A stretch of DNA of 64,000 nt from UBA2991 sp009841435 (GCA_965208185.1 OZ242321.1:868001-932000), one strand, 5' to 3'; counted from the first letter of the stretch, positions 49,642-58,549 are shown. Made by a program: numbers and translations. The notes: generated by a model not told the origin, from the letters alone.

Positions 49642-51015
49642 ATGCCTCGGCAGCGAGACGCACGAGGGCTCCAGGCATCGCTGGGCTTCTCCGCGGGCGA
49701 GCGGCCCGACGCGCCACTGGCGGCGCGGATGCGGCCGCGGACGATCGACGAGTTCGTCGGACAGCAACCGGCGGTGGGGCCGGATGCGCTGCTGGGACGA
49801 GTGGCGACGGGCGCGACACTGCCGTCGATCGTCCTCTGGGGGCCGCCGGGGTGCGGGAAGACCACACTGGCGCGCATCCTCGCGAGCGACACCGAGGGCG
49901 AGTTTGTCGCGCTCTCCGCTGTTGCGTCGGGCGTGGCGGAGTTGCGCCGCGTCATCGGGGAGGCGCAGCAGCGCCGGGACGCGGGCGTTCGTACCGTGCT
50001 GTTCATCGACGAGATTCACCGGTTCAACAAGGCGCAGCAGGACGTCATCCTGCCGTATGTAGAGAACGGCACCGTCACGCTCATCGGGGCGACGACGGAG
50101 AACCCGTCGTTCGAAGTGGTCGCGCCGCTGCTGAGCCGGGTGCGGGTAGTGCGGCTGGAGGCGCTGGCAGAGGACGACCTTGCGCGCATCGTCGAGCGCG
50201 CGCTGGGGGATGGGGAGCGGGGACTGGGGACGCTCGGTCTCGCGATCGAGGAGGAGGCACGGGAGGCGCTGGTCGAGGGGGCGCATGGCGACGCGCGGGC
50301 GGCACTGAGCGCGCTGGAGATTGCGGCGGACTCGGCGCGACGCGACGGCCGCGAGCAGATAGGGACGGGGGACGTGCGGCGAGCGCTCCAGGAGCGCCGT
50401 CCGTACTACGACAAGGAAGGCGACTACCACTACGACGCCATCTCGGCGTTCATCAAGTCGGTGCGGGGGTCGGACCCGGACGCGGCGGTGTACTGGCTCG
50501 CGCGCATGGTCGAGGCGGGCGAGGACCCGCTGTTCATCGTGCGGCGCATGGTGATCCTGGCGGCGGAGGACATCGGGCTGGCGGACCCGCAAGCGCTGGG
50601 GGTGGCGACCTCGTGCCAGCAGGCGGTGCACTTCATCGGCATGCCGGAGGGGTTCCTGCCGATGGCTGAGTGCGCGCTCTACCTTGCGCTCGCACCCAAG
50701 AGCAACACCGCGCTGACGGCCTACGCACGGGCGAGCGAGGACGCGCGGCGCACCTCGCACCTGCCCGTTCCCCTGCACCTTCGCAACGCAGCAACCGGGT
50801 TGATGCGGGAGATGGGCTACGGCTCCGGCTACCGTTACGCGCACGACGAACCCGACCATTACGCGGAGGGCGAGCGCTACCTGCCCGAAGAACTGGGCGA
50901 GACGCGGTACTATCACGCGGGCTCGCTGGGAGCGGAGGCGTCGCTGGCCGACCGACTCGCCCGGCAGCAGGAGCCCGGGGAGGAACGCTCTGACAGCAGC
51001 AGCGATTCGGGTTGA
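49642..51015 (+). CDS. rarA: Replication-associated recombination protein A (AAA+ ATPase)
   Basis: RarA/MgsA, 457 aa, acts at stalled replication forks. Walker A GPPGCGKTTLARI (~70-82), Walker B VLFIDEIHRFNKAQQD (~118-133), sensor GATTENPSFEVV (~152-163) and the C-terminal tetramer region with YDAISAFIKSVRGSDPDAA and RMVILAAEDIGLADP. Start ATG 49642 right after mutS2. The reading frame of the next gene starts 26 nt before its stop. Confidence 0.95.
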   Translation: MPRQRDARGLQASLGFSAGERPDAPLAARMRPRTIDEFVGQQPAVGPDALLGRVATGATLPSIVLWGPPGCGKTTLARILASDTEGEFVALSAVASGVAELRRVIGEAQQRRDAGVRTVLFIDEIHRFNKAQQDVILPYVENGTVTLIGATTENPSFEVVAPLLSRVRVVRLEALAEDDLARIVERALGDGERGLGTLGLAIEEEAREALVEGAHGDARAALSALEIAADSARRDGREQIGTGDVRRALQERRPYYDKEGDYHYDAISAFIKSVRGSDPDAAVYWLARMVEAGEDPLFIVRRMVILAAEDIGLADPQALGVATSCQQAVHFIGMPEGFLPMAECALYLALAPKSNTALTAYARASEDARRTSHLPVPLHLRNAATGLMREMGYGSGYRYAHDEPDHYAEGERYLPEELGETRYYHAGSLGAEASLADRLARQQEPGEERSDSSSDSG

Positions 51016-51334
51016 GGTTCTGCACGCACGCGGGCAGTCGCCGGGTGACGAGGCCGAGGAGAACCTGCGCCTCGCCATCGAGGCGACAGGCGTCGAGGTC
51101 GAAGTCACCTACACGGAGGTGCTGAGCCAGGAGGACGCGACCACGAAGCGTTTCCTGGGCACTCCGAGCATCCGCGTCGAGGGGATCGACGTGGAGTACG
51201 GGAACCGTCCGCCGGAAGAAGTGCAGATCGGGACGCGGTACTACAACACCCCGGAAGGCTGGAAGCCGTTCCCCCACGCCCGCCTGATCGCGAACGCGAT
51301 CCTGGAGGCGCACAACTCGCAGGAGGGCGGCTAG
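50990..51334 (+). CDS. Thioredoxin-fold protein lacking the redox cysteine (DF-family-like)
   Basis: 114 aa if started at CTG 50990, which has GGGAGG 6 nt upstream inside the end of rarA; the first standard in-frame start would be GTG 51118 or ATG-like codons that cut away the first beta strand. The pattern IRVEVLHARGQSP, EDATTKRFLGTPSIRVEGIDVE and TRYYNTPEGW resembles the DF-family (seleno)proteins and similar small thioredoxin-fold proteins. They normally have Cys or Sec in the first loop (GCP or GUP), here replaced by Gly-Gln-Ser-Pro. No cysteine at all remains, so a redox role is doubtful. Confidence 0.6.
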   Translation: MTAAAIRVEVLHARGQSPGDEAEENLRLAIEATGVEVEVTYTEVLSQEDATTKRFLGTPSIRVEGIDVEYGNRPPEEVQIGTRYYNTPEGWKPFPHARLIANAILEAHNSQEGG

Positions 51335-51945
51335 CCCTCGGGGGTCGTCGCCTCGCTCGCGTGCGAGGCCGCGCCGGCGTACTCGGCAAAGCGCCCCTCG
51401 CTGTCCCAGAGCAGCCACCACTCGCGCTTGGCCTCCATGCGGAGGAAGCGCTCGTTGCGGCGGAGCACGGTCTCGGTCTCGCGGAAACCGGCACGTTCGA
51501 AGGAGCGGCGGGCGCGCTCGTTCCACTCGAGCGTGTGGAGGTAGATGCGCCGCAACGGCAGCGACTTCCAGGCGAAGCGAAGGAAGGCGATCGTGGCCTC
51601 GGTGCCGAGCCCCGCGCCACGGCTCTCGGCTGGGCCGATGGAGATGCCGTATTCGGCCGTGCCGGAGACGTGGTCGGCGTTGTAGTACATGAGCGCGCCG
51701 ATGTGCTCGCCCTCGACGGTCTCGATGGCGTACGCGTGCCGGGCCGGGTTCGAGAAGCGCAGGTCGCGCTCGAACTGCTGGACGTACTCGCGGTAGGAGA
51801 GGATGAGGGGCGGGGTTGCGTCGTAGCGGGCGACCTCGGGGTCGCGGCGCCAGGCGTACTCGGCAGGGGCGTCCTCGATGCGCTTCTCGCGGATGCGGAG
51901 GCGGGGTGTCTCGGCCACGACGACGACGGGCTTCACCTCGCTCAT
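51331..51945 (-). CDS. GNAT family N-acetyltransferase (RimJ/RimL type)
   Basis: 204 aa. RLRIREKRIEDAPAEYAW opens a RimJ-like acetyltransferase domain; EYGISIGPAESRGAGLGTEAT (~98-118) is the acetyl-CoA pyrophosphate loop, though its RGAGLGTEA deviates little from the RGxGxGT pattern; LHTLEWNERARRSFERAGF is the C-terminal signature. Acceptor unknown. ATG 51945 overlaps the Nudix gene by 4 nt. Converges with the thioredoxin-fold gene, overlapping by 4 nt. Confidence 0.87.
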   Translation of the reverse strand: MSEVKPVVVVAETPRLRIREKRIEDAPAEYAWRRDPEVARYDATPPLILSYREYVQQFERDLRFSNPARHAYAIETVEGEHIGALMYYNADHVSGTAEYGISIGPAESRGAGLGTEATIAFLRFAWKSLPLRRIYLHTLEWNERARRSFERAGFRETETVLRRNERFLRMEAKREWWLLWDSEGRFAEYAGAASHASEATTPEG

Positions 51946-52394
51946 GCCTCCGCCCCCAGGAGCGCCAGCGCCCTCTCGAGGATGGTGCGCTCGGTCGCGA
52001 ACGTAATCTGGGCGAGGGCCTCGCCCGCGGTGACCCAGATGACCTCGTCGTACTCGTGGTCGCGGTGGGCGAAGTCGCCACCGCTGACGGTCATGAGCCA
52101 GTGGTGCACGTGCTTGTGGTAGCGGCGTCCGCCCTGGGAGAACCAGTAGTCGATGACGCCCACCTTCTCGCCGAGCACCACCTCCAGGCCGGTCTCCTCG
52201 GTAACCTCGCGGAGGGCGGTTTCCTCAAGGGTCTCGCCCTTGTCGGGGGTGCCCTTGGGGAGGCCCCAGCGCCGATCCCGCTCCTGGTAGCCGACGACGA
52301 CCTCGATACCTCCTCCGGCATCCCGGCGCCAGACGACGCCCCCCGCGGAAACGGAGTCGATGACGGGCAGGCGGCGGGCGGCGCGCGTACTCAT
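51942..52394 (-). CDS. Nudix hydrolase
   Basis: 150 aa. Complete Nudix box GTPDKGETLEETALREVTEE followed by TGLEV (~48-70) with the metal-binding Glu residues. DRRWGLPKG in front and YHKHVHHWLM behind fit MutT/diadenosine-type hydrolases. It hydrolyses a nucleoside diphosphate linked to some moiety; exact substrate unknown. Middle gene of a HEAT-Nudix-GNAT operon with 4-nt overlaps on both sides. Confidence 0.9.
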   Translation of the reverse strand: MSTRAARRLPVIDSVSAGGVVWRRDAGGGIEVVVGYQERDRRWGLPKGTPDKGETLEETALREVTEETGLEVVLGEKVGVIDYWFSQGGRRYHKHVHHWLMTVSGGDFAHRDHEYDEVIWVTAGEALAQITFATERTILERALALLGAEA

Positions 52395-53332
52395 TCCTCG
52401 AACTCCGCGTAGTCGCGCTGGACCGCGGAGGCCGCCTCGATGGCCTCGGCGATGACCTCTTCCCAGCCCTCGGGAGCTTCCTCGGCGAACTCGCGCAGGT
52501 ATTCGAGGGCTACCTCGCCGCCGATCTCCCCGGTCGCCTCGATGGCCGCCCTGGCGACGTCCTCCTCGGCATCGAGAAAGAGGTCGGCGAGGCGGTCGAC
52601 AGCGTCTTCGGAGTCGATCTCGCCGGCGGCGATGACGGCCTCGCGGCGGAATTCGGGATCGCCGGATTCGAATTGCTCGAGCACGTATTCGAGCCAGTCC
52701 TCGCGGGCGGAGAGCCCCATGGCCCGCACAGCGGCAAGCCGGACTGTCTCATCGTCGCCGTAGTAAGCCTCGAGGACGAGGCCGTCGATCCAAGGGAGCG
52801 TGCGGGGGGCCAGCGACTCGAGAGCGCTGGCGCGAACGGCAGGGGCGCGAGCCGGGTCCGACGCGGCGGCGCGAAGGCTCTCGACAACGGCCTCGCCCTC
52901 CCGCTCGGGGAAGTGGCCCAACTCCAGGCGCATCACGAACTCGCCGAGGATGTCGGCAGCGTCGGCCGCTACCTCCTCGTCGTCGTCATCTCGGAGGACG
53001 GACGTCAGGAGGCGGGCCGTGGTGCGGTGGGTGGACTCGCGCAGGGCCTCGACGGCAGCGCCGCGCACTTCGGCCAGTGGGTCGGCGATGGCGACGCCAG
53101 CGAAGCGGGAAAACTCGACCTCGACGCTCTCATCGGACAAACGTACCGCCTCAGTGATGACCCTGATGCGGGTGTCGTCGGGGATGCGGGGCCAGGCGTC
53201 TTCGAGCGCCTTCACCTGCTCGCGGTCGAGGTCGGAGAGGACGGGGAGCTCGGAGGGGAGCAGGTCAGCGCCACCAGCGAGCCGTTCGAGCGCCTCGTTG
53301 AGCTCGGCCAGCGGGGTCGAGGAGCCGGTCAT
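52391..53332 (-). CDS. HEAT-repeat protein
   Basis: 313 aa, acidic, made almost wholly of helical HEAT/PBS-lyase repeats, for example ADPLAEVRGAAVEALRES (~85-102) and ARAAIEATGEIGGEVALEYL (~263-282). Such proteins are scaffolds; no catalytic residues visible. Start ATG 53332, 7 nt after a TACGAT box, so probably leaderless and the promoter of the three-gene operon. Confidence 0.85.
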   Translation of the reverse strand: MTGSSTPLAELNEALERLAGGADLLPSELPVLSDLDREQVKALEDAWPRIPDDTRIRVITEAVRLSDESVEVEFSRFAGVAIADPLAEVRGAAVEALRESTHRTTARLLTSVLRDDDDEEVAADAADILGEFVMRLELGHFPEREGEAVVESLRAAASDPARAPAVRASALESLAPRTLPWIDGLVLEAYYGDDETVRLAAVRAMGLSAREDWLEYVLEQFESGDPEFRREAVIAAGEIDSEDAVDRLADLFLDAEEDVARAAIEATGEIGGEVALEYLREFAEEAPEGWEEVIAEAIEAASAVQRDYAEFEE

Positions 53333-53339
53333 GCCTCTG

Positions 53340-53345
53340 ATCGTA
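53340..53345 (-). promoter_or_regulatory. -10 box, leaderless promoter of the HEAT-Nudix-GNAT operon
   Basis: TACGAT on the minus strand, 7 nt before ATG 53332, in the 22-nt gap after gpsA. Confidence 0.6.
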
Positions 53346-53354
53346 CACAGCGGG

Positions 53355-54338
53355 TCAGCCCTCGGCGCGAAGGTCGCGGGAAAGAAGCGCCTCCAGGGCA
53401 TCGGTGACCGAGCTATCGCCGGAGATGACGGCGTTGACCTGTTCGGCGATAGGCATATCAAGACCGTGGCGGGCGGCCAGCGCGAGAGCAACCGGGGCGG
53501 TGGCGGCCCCCTCGACGACGCCGCCGGCAGCCTCCATCGCCTGCTCGGGGGCGTCTCCCGCGGCGAGGCGCTCACCGAAGCGGTGGTTGCGGCTGAGCGG
53601 GGAGTAGCAGGTCGCCATGAGGTCGCCGACCCCGGCAAGGCCGAGGAGGGTGGTCGCCGATGCGCCTTCGGCAACGGCGAGGCGGGTGATCTCGGCAAGT
53701 CCGCGGGTGGTGAGGGACGCGAGGGCGTTCGCGCCGAGGCCGAGCCCCGCCCCCACCCCCGCGGCGATCGCGACAACGTTCTTGAGGGCTCCGCCAAGCT
53801 CGACGCCAACGAGGTCGGCGGAACGGTAGACGCGGAAGCGGGAGGTGCTGAGGGCGCGCTGCCACATCTCCGCCTCCGCCTCGCCGGCGGAGGCGACGGT
53901 GGAGGCGGCGGGGAGGCCCGCGACGATCTCGCGGGCGAGGTTGGGGCCGGAGAGGGCGGAGATGCGCTCGGGGGGCCAGCCACAGGCGGCGAGGACCTCG
54001 CTCATACGCAGCAGCGAGCCGTGCTCGATGCCCTTGGCGGCAGTCAGCACAGGAACGTCGCGGGCGAGGGCGGGGTGTTCCGCCGTCGCGCGGAAGGACT
54101 GGGCGGGCACGGCGACGACGATGCCGTCGGGAGTGGCGGGTGCAGCGTCGACGGGGCAGATGGCCACCGAGGCCGGGAGCTCGAAGCCGGGAAGGCGGGC
54201 GAGGCCGCGGTCACGATCGACGGTGGCGGCTTCGTCCCGGGTGCGAGCCAGCAGGGTGACCCCGGCGCCGCCCTGGACGAGGAGGCTCGCGAGGGTCAGA
54301 CCCCAGGATGTGGCGCCGGCAACGGTGAAGGAGGGCAC
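53355..54338 (-). CDS. gpsA: NAD(P)H-dependent glycerol-3-phosphate dehydrogenase
   Basis: 327 aa. Reduces dihydroxyacetone phosphate to sn-glycerol-3-phosphate for phospholipids. The nucleotide loop is AGATSWGLTLASLL (~7-20), a variant of GxGxWG. ALSGPNLAREIV (~127), catalytic Lys in ELGGALKNVVAIAAG (~185) and AGVGDLMATC (~239-248) are in place. It lies 3 nt after plsY, the acyltransferase that uses its product, a functional pair. GTG start. Confidence 0.94.
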   Translation of the reverse strand: MPSFTVAGATSWGLTLASLLVQGGAGVTLLARTRDEAATVDRDRGLARLPGFELPASVAICPVDAAPATPDGIVVAVPAQSFRATAEHPALARDVPVLTAAKGIEHGSLLRMSEVLAACGWPPERISALSGPNLAREIVAGLPAASTVASAGEAEAEMWQRALSTSRFRVYRSADLVGVELGGALKNVVAIAAGVGAGLGLGANALASLTTRGLAEITRLAVAEGASATTLLGLAGVGDLMATCYSPLSRNHRFGERLAAGDAPEQAMEAAGGVVEGAATAPVALALAARHGLDMPIAEQVNAVISGDSSVTDALEALLSRDLRAEG

Positions 54339-54341
54339 GGC

Positions 54342-54968
54342 TCAGCCGCTCGCAGCCGTGTCGCCACCCTGCCCGAGCTTCGGTTCAGTGCCCGCGATCA
54401 GGCGGCGGATGTTCGGGATGTGCATGTAGTAGAGGAACGCGACCATGCCGAGGGCGTACCAGGCAACGATGGGGTCGAGATCACCGGCGAGGGCGAGTCC
54501 ACCCGTGATACCGACGGCAGCAATCCCGCCGACCAGCGACATGACCGAAGCCATGCGGGTGATGCCGACGGCAATGACACCCGCGCCGAGCATCGCGAGG
54601 GCAAGCAGGGGCGTGATGGCGAGGAGCGTACCGAGGGCGGTCGCGACACCGCGGCCGCCGCGGAATCCGGCGAAGACGGGCCACACGTGCCCGACGACGG
54701 CCGCTCCGCCACCGGCCATGGCAACGCCAACGTCGTCGAAGAGGAAGCGGCCGATAACGACGGGCGCAGCGCCCTTCCCCACATCGACGAAGAGACCGAG
54801 GGCGGCGGGGATGGGGCCGGCGGTGCGCAGGATGTTGGTCATGCCGGTCTTGCCGCTGCCGAACTCGCGGATGTCCTTGCGCAGCCAGAGGTAGCCGAGG
54901 AGCAGTCCGGTCGGGATCGAGCCGAGGACGTAGCCGATCGCGATGTTGCCGATGTACTCGCCGATCAT
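54342..54968 (-). CDS. plsY: Acyl-phosphate:glycerol-3-phosphate acyltransferase
   Basis: 208 aa, seven-helix membrane enzyme. Conserved motifs are GSIPTGLLLGYLW (~16-28), GSGKTGMTNILRTAG (~38-52; GSGNxGxTN is usual, so the Asn is Lys here), HVWPVFAGFRGGRGVAT (~93-109, phosphate loop) and a final KLGQGG region. First step of membrane phospholipid synthesis with gpsA. Overlaps der by 4 nt. Confidence 0.94.
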   Translation of the reverse strand: MIGEYIGNIAIGYVLGSIPTGLLLGYLWLRKDIREFGSGKTGMTNILRTAGPIPAALGLFVDVGKGAAPVVIGRFLFDDVGVAMAGGGAAVVGHVWPVFAGFRGGRGVATALGTLLAITPLLALAMLGAGVIAVGITRMASVMSLVGGIAAVGITGGLALAGDLDPIVAWYALGMVAFLYYMHIPNIRRLIAGTEPKLGQGGDTAASG

Positions 54969-56308
54969 TCCGGCTCATCTTCCTCGTTCGAACCGCGGAA
55001 GGCGAACCGGATGGCAGTGCCTTCGAAGTCGTGCGCCTCGCGCAGGCAGCGCTCGAGGTAGCGGCGGTAGCTGAAGTGGAGGAGCTTCGGGTCGTTGACG
55101 AACACGACGAAGGTGGGCGGGTCGACGGAGGGCTGGGTGGCGAAGCGGATCTTGAGGCGCTTGCTGTGAACGACCGGAGGGGCGTGGTCGCGGAGGGCGC
55201 GGCGGAAAATCCCGTTCAGTTCGCCCGTGGGGATGCGGCGGCGGCGCGCCTCGCGCGCCTCGGCGGCGAGGCGGAGCAGGTCCGGGAGGCCGGCGGCCTC
55301 CTCGGCCGAGACAAACGTGAACATCGCCCAGGGCAGGAAGCGGAAGCGCTCGCGCATGGCGGCAAGCAGGCGGGCGCGGTCTTCCTCGGGACTCTCCCAG
55401 AGATCGGTCTTGTTCACGGCCACGACGATGCCGGTCGAGGCTTCCTGGGCGAGGCCGGCGATGTGCGTGTCCTGCGAGGCGACGCCCTGCGAACCATCGA
55501 CAAGGACGATGGCGACATCGCAGCGGGCGAGGGCGGCGGTGGCGCGGAGAACGGCGTGGCGCTCGACGCCCTGGCCGCGCTTGCCGGGCCGCCGGATGCC
55601 GGCGGTATCGATGAGCGTGAATGCGCCCTCGGGGGCGTCCAGGTCGGTGTCGATGGCGTCGCGGGTGGTGCCGGCAACGTCGCTGACGATGACGCGCTCC
55701 TCGCCGATGAGGGCGTTCACGAGGGTCGATTTGCCGACGTTGGGTCGCCCCACGATGGCGACGCGGACACGGTCCTGCTCGACGAGGGGCGGGGTCTCGG
55801 GGAGGCGCTCGACAACCTCATCGAGGAGGAGGCCAACGTTCAGGTCGTGGAGGGCGGACACGGGGAGGGGAGGGCCGAAACCGAGCGCCCCCGCCTCGGC
55901 GGCGGCGACGATCTCCCGCGACTCGTTGTCGGCCTTGGTGGCGACGAGGATAGCGGGGGTCTGGCCGCGCCGTACGGCGTCGGCCACGTCGTAATCGCTG
56001 GCGGTAAGGCCGTCGCGGGAATCGACGCAGAAGAGGACGAGGGTGGCCTCTTCGATGGCGGCGTTGATCTGGGCGCGGATGAGGTCCGTGTAGTCGCCCT
56101 CGTCCTCGACCTGAAAGCCGCCGGTATCGAGCAGGAGGAAGGGGCGGTCACGCCACTCGACCTCGGCCTCGAGGCGGTCGCGGGTCGTGCCGGGTTCGTC
56201 CTCGATGATGGCGAGCCGTTCGCCCACGATGCGGTTGAAGAGGGACGACTTGCCCACGTTGGGGCGGCCCACGATGGCCACGCGGGGGAGATGACCCGAG
56301 GCGATCAC
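54965..56308 (-). CDS. der: GTPase Der (EngA)
   Basis: 447 aa, double-GTPase needed for 50S ribosome assembly. First G domain GRPNVGKSSLFNRI (~11-24), DTGGF (~58); second GRPNVGKSTLVNAL (~188-201), DTAGI (~236), NKTD (~298); C-terminal KH-like domain with RALRDHAPPV. ATG 56308 overlaps the ybbR-like gene by 4 nt. Fits the conserved der-plsY-gpsA order seen in many bacteria. Confidence 0.96.
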   Translation of the reverse strand: MIASGHLPRVAIVGRPNVGKSSLFNRIVGERLAIIEDEPGTTRDRLEAEVEWRDRPFLLLDTGGFQVEDEGDYTDLIRAQINAAIEEATLVLFCVDSRDGLTASDYDVADAVRRGQTPAILVATKADNESREIVAAAEAGALGFGPPLPVSALHDLNVGLLLDEVVERLPETPPLVEQDRVRVAIVGRPNVGKSTLVNALIGEERVIVSDVAGTTRDAIDTDLDAPEGAFTLIDTAGIRRPGKRGQGVERHAVLRATAALARCDVAIVLVDGSQGVASQDTHIAGLAQEASTGIVVAVNKTDLWESPEEDRARLLAAMRERFRFLPWAMFTFVSAEEAAGLPDLLRLAAEAREARRRRIPTGELNGIFRRALRDHAPPVVHSKRLKIRFATQPSVDPPTFVVFVNDPKLLHFSYRRYLERCLREAHDFEGTAIRFAFRGSNEEDEPE

Positions 56309-57654
56309 TGCCCGGCCTCATCCTCTTCTGCAGTCTCGTCCGACTCGCCCTCTTCGTCGGTGGCGGCCTCTTCCTCTTCGGGTTCGTCCTCGGGAGGGGC
56401 GACCAACTGGACCCAGAGGGGCGCGACGGACACGACCTCGATGCCCTCGGGCACGGAGACCTCGGGTTGGTGGCGGGAGAACCTGGGCGGGGCCCCGGCC
56501 AGGGAGACGCTCGCCGTCACGTCGTCCAGGCCGAGACGGGCGAGGTCGGGCTCCAGGCCGGCGATGCGCACTTCCACGAAGTACACGCCGGCCGCGAGCT
56601 CCAGCCCTTGAGGGGTATCGCTGAAGACGGGGACCACGCGCAACACGCGCGATCCTATCTGTGGATCGATGGTGACCGTGATGAAGACGGTGTCAACGCT
56701 TGCGGATACGCCCAGTGGAAGCTCGAGCTCGCGGCTCTCGATGACCTCGGCGATAGCGCCGCTTACGTCGGCGTCCTCGACAACGAAGGCGGGGAGGCTC
56801 TCGACAATCTCGCGCGGGCCTGTGACCTCGATGGGGGAGGGGCTGACGGCGACACCGGTAACGGTGTAGCCGCGCGCGGGGCTGCCGCTCGCCCCCCCGA
56901 GGACGGCGATCTGGCGCGTCAGCAGCGCCTCCTCGACGGGGACGGTGACGCGGGCGCGGTTGCGAGAGAGCGTGACGGTGACGCGGGACCCGTCGCTCGT
57001 TCGCGGAACGAGCTCGACGTTGAAGGTCTGGGTGTTCTGCAGGCCGGCGATCGAGACGGTCGCCTGGATCTCGTCGACAGAGTCAACCAGCTCTTCCCTG
57101 CCCGTGATCTCGACGAAGGGAGGATCGACCGCCTCAAGGCCCTGCCGGAAGCCCGAGGGGAGCTCCCCGGTGATGACGACCGTCACGGGAAGCTCCCTGC
57201 TGACGGTCGCGACCACGGAGACCTCGACGGTCCGCGGTTCAGGGCGGATGACGCGGACCTCGCGGCGCTCGGTGGTAACGGTGACAGGGAGGCTACGGAT
57301 GTCCCCGGCCCCGACCTGCGAGGCGTCGACGACCGCACTGAAGTCCGCGGCGCGCAGCTCGTCCACGTCTTCCTCCCGGGCCTCGACGAAGACGCGGATG
57401 GGTTCAACTTCGCCCACGATGAGGCCGCTCGGCACATTGACCACCTCGACGGGGATGGCGGCCTGCTCCTCCGTGGGGACGGTGGCCTCGATGCGCGGGT
57501 TCTCGACGTCCTCCACCAGGAACCAGATGGCGAAGGAGAGCACGAGGCTGAAGATGGCGAGCGGCCAGTTGTGAACGAGGGAGAGGACCGTGGCCCCCAC
57601 GAGGGTGCGCGCGGTCAGCAGGAGCGGGCGCAGGCGTACCCAGAGGTCATTCAT
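56305..57654 (-). CDS. YbbR-like domain protein (CdaR-type)
   Basis: 449 aa. One N-terminal membrane helix (NWPLAIFSLVLSFAIWFLV, ~29-47), then several YbbR repeats outside the cell, e.g. IPVEVVNVPSGLIVGEVEPI and LPVTVVITGELPSGFRQGLEAVDPPFV-like strands, ending in a very acidic tail of Glu/Asp (~415-449). In Firmicutes CdaR binds and controls the cyclase CdaA, and this gene overlaps cdaA by 8 nt, supporting that partnership. Confidence 0.9.
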   Translation of the reverse strand: MNDLWVRLRPLLLTARTLVGATVLSLVHNWPLAIFSLVLSFAIWFLVEDVENPRIEATVPTEEQAAIPVEVVNVPSGLIVGEVEPIRVFVEAREEDVDELRAADFSAVVDASQVGAGDIRSLPVTVTTERREVRVIRPEPRTVEVSVVATVSRELPVTVVITGELPSGFRQGLEAVDPPFVEITGREELVDSVDEIQATVSIAGLQNTQTFNVELVPRTSDGSRVTVTLSRNRARVTVPVEEALLTRQIAVLGGASGSPARGYTVTGVAVSPSPIEVTGPREIVESLPAFVVEDADVSGAIAEVIESRELELPLGVSASVDTVFITVTIDPQIGSRVLRVVPVFSDTPQGLELAAGVYFVEVRIAGLEPDLARLGLDDVTASVSLAGAPPRFSRHQPEVSVPEGIEVVSVAPLWVQLVAPPEDEPEEEEAATDEEGESDETAEEDEAGQ

Positions 57655-58477
57655 TCGTCACGCGCTCGAGGCCGGCGGGCTCGCCGTGGCCGCCGTCGGG
57701 GTGGCGCTCCATGCGCCGGTGAAGCTCCTGGGCGAGGAGCGATCCGCGAGCAACCCGGTCGAGGCGGCCACTCTGAGCCACGCTGATCTCGCCGGTCTCC
57801 TCGGAGACGATGACGGTGAGGGCGTCGGTCTGCTCGGTGATGCCGACGGCGGCGCGGTGACGCGTCCCGAGCCTGCGCACGCCGAACCCCCGCACCTCAT
57901 CGGCCAGGGGAAGCTCGCAGGAGGCGGCAACCACACGGGCGCCGCGGACGACGGTGGCCATGTCGTGCAGGGGCGAGTTGGGGAAGAAGATGCCCTCGAT
58001 CAGCTCGGACGAGACGCGCGCATCGACCGGCACGCCGGTCTCGACGACGTCCTGGAGACCCGTCTCGCGCTCGAAGACGATGAGGGCGCCGTGCCGTTCC
58101 CGCGCCATGCGCGTGGCGGCCTCGGCGACGGCATCGATGGTGTCGTCGGTTGGATCGTGGGCGAGGAGATCCTGGATACCGGTTCGGCCAAGCAGGTCGA
58201 GGCCGCGCCGGATCTCGGGCTGGAAGATGACAGCGGCGCCCACGATGAGGGCGACGAGGCCGTTCTGCAGGATCCAGTTAACGGCAGTCAGGTCGAGCGC
58301 GAGCCCGAGGATGACGAGGACGAGGATGAGGCCCACGGCGCCCCGCAGCAGGGTGATGGCGCGCGTGCGGCTCAGCAGGCGGAAGGCAGCAAAAATGGCG
58401 GCCGCGATGAGCAGAACGTCGATCGCGGCCGACCAATCGAACTGATTGAGGACTTCGCGGGCCTCCTGGAAGTCCAT
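57647..58477 (-). CDS. cdaA: Diadenylate cyclase
   Basis: 276 aa, membrane-bound DacA/CdaA making c-di-AMP. Three N-terminal helices (~18-88), then the DAC domain: RHGALIVFERETGL (~128-141), FFPNSPLHDMATVV (~164-177), ELPLADEVRGFGVRRLGTRHRAA (~188-210; split here as two motifs). The RHR motif is intact, but the DGA motif is Asp-Met-Ala (172-174). ATG 58477 follows a leader from TATGAT (58520-58525) carrying a palindrome. Confidence 0.92.
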   Translation of the reverse strand: MDFQEAREVLNQFDWSAAIDVLLIAAAIFAAFRLLSRTRAITLLRGAVGLILVLVILGLALDLTAVNWILQNGLVALIVGAAVIFQPEIRRGLDLLGRTGIQDLLAHDPTDDTIDAVAEAATRMARERHGALIVFERETGLQDVVETGVPVDARVSSELIEGIFFPNSPLHDMATVVRGARVVAASCELPLADEVRGFGVRRLGTRHRAAVGITEQTDALTVIVSEETGEISVAQSGRLDRVARGSLLAQELHRRMERHPDGGHGEPAGLERVTNE

Positions 58478-58489
58478 GGTTCATCGCTC

Positions 58490-58506
58490 GCGGCGCGTAC
58501 GCGCCG
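58490..58506. repeat. GC-rich palindrome in the cdaA leader
   Basis: CGGCGCGTACGCGCCGG contains the perfect 14-nt palindrome GGCGCGTACGCGCC, lying between the probable transcription start and the cdaA ATG. It could be an operator or an RNA hairpin. Confidence 0.45.
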
Positions 58507-58519
58507 GCCTCCCCGGGCA

Positions 58520-58525
58520 ATCATA
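58520..58525 (-). promoter_or_regulatory. -10 box of the cdaA operon
   Basis: TATGAT on the minus strand, 42 nt before ATG 58477. A leader of about 36 nt follows. Confidence 0.5.
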
Positions 58526-58549
58526 GCGAACGCGCCCACGGCCAGAGGT

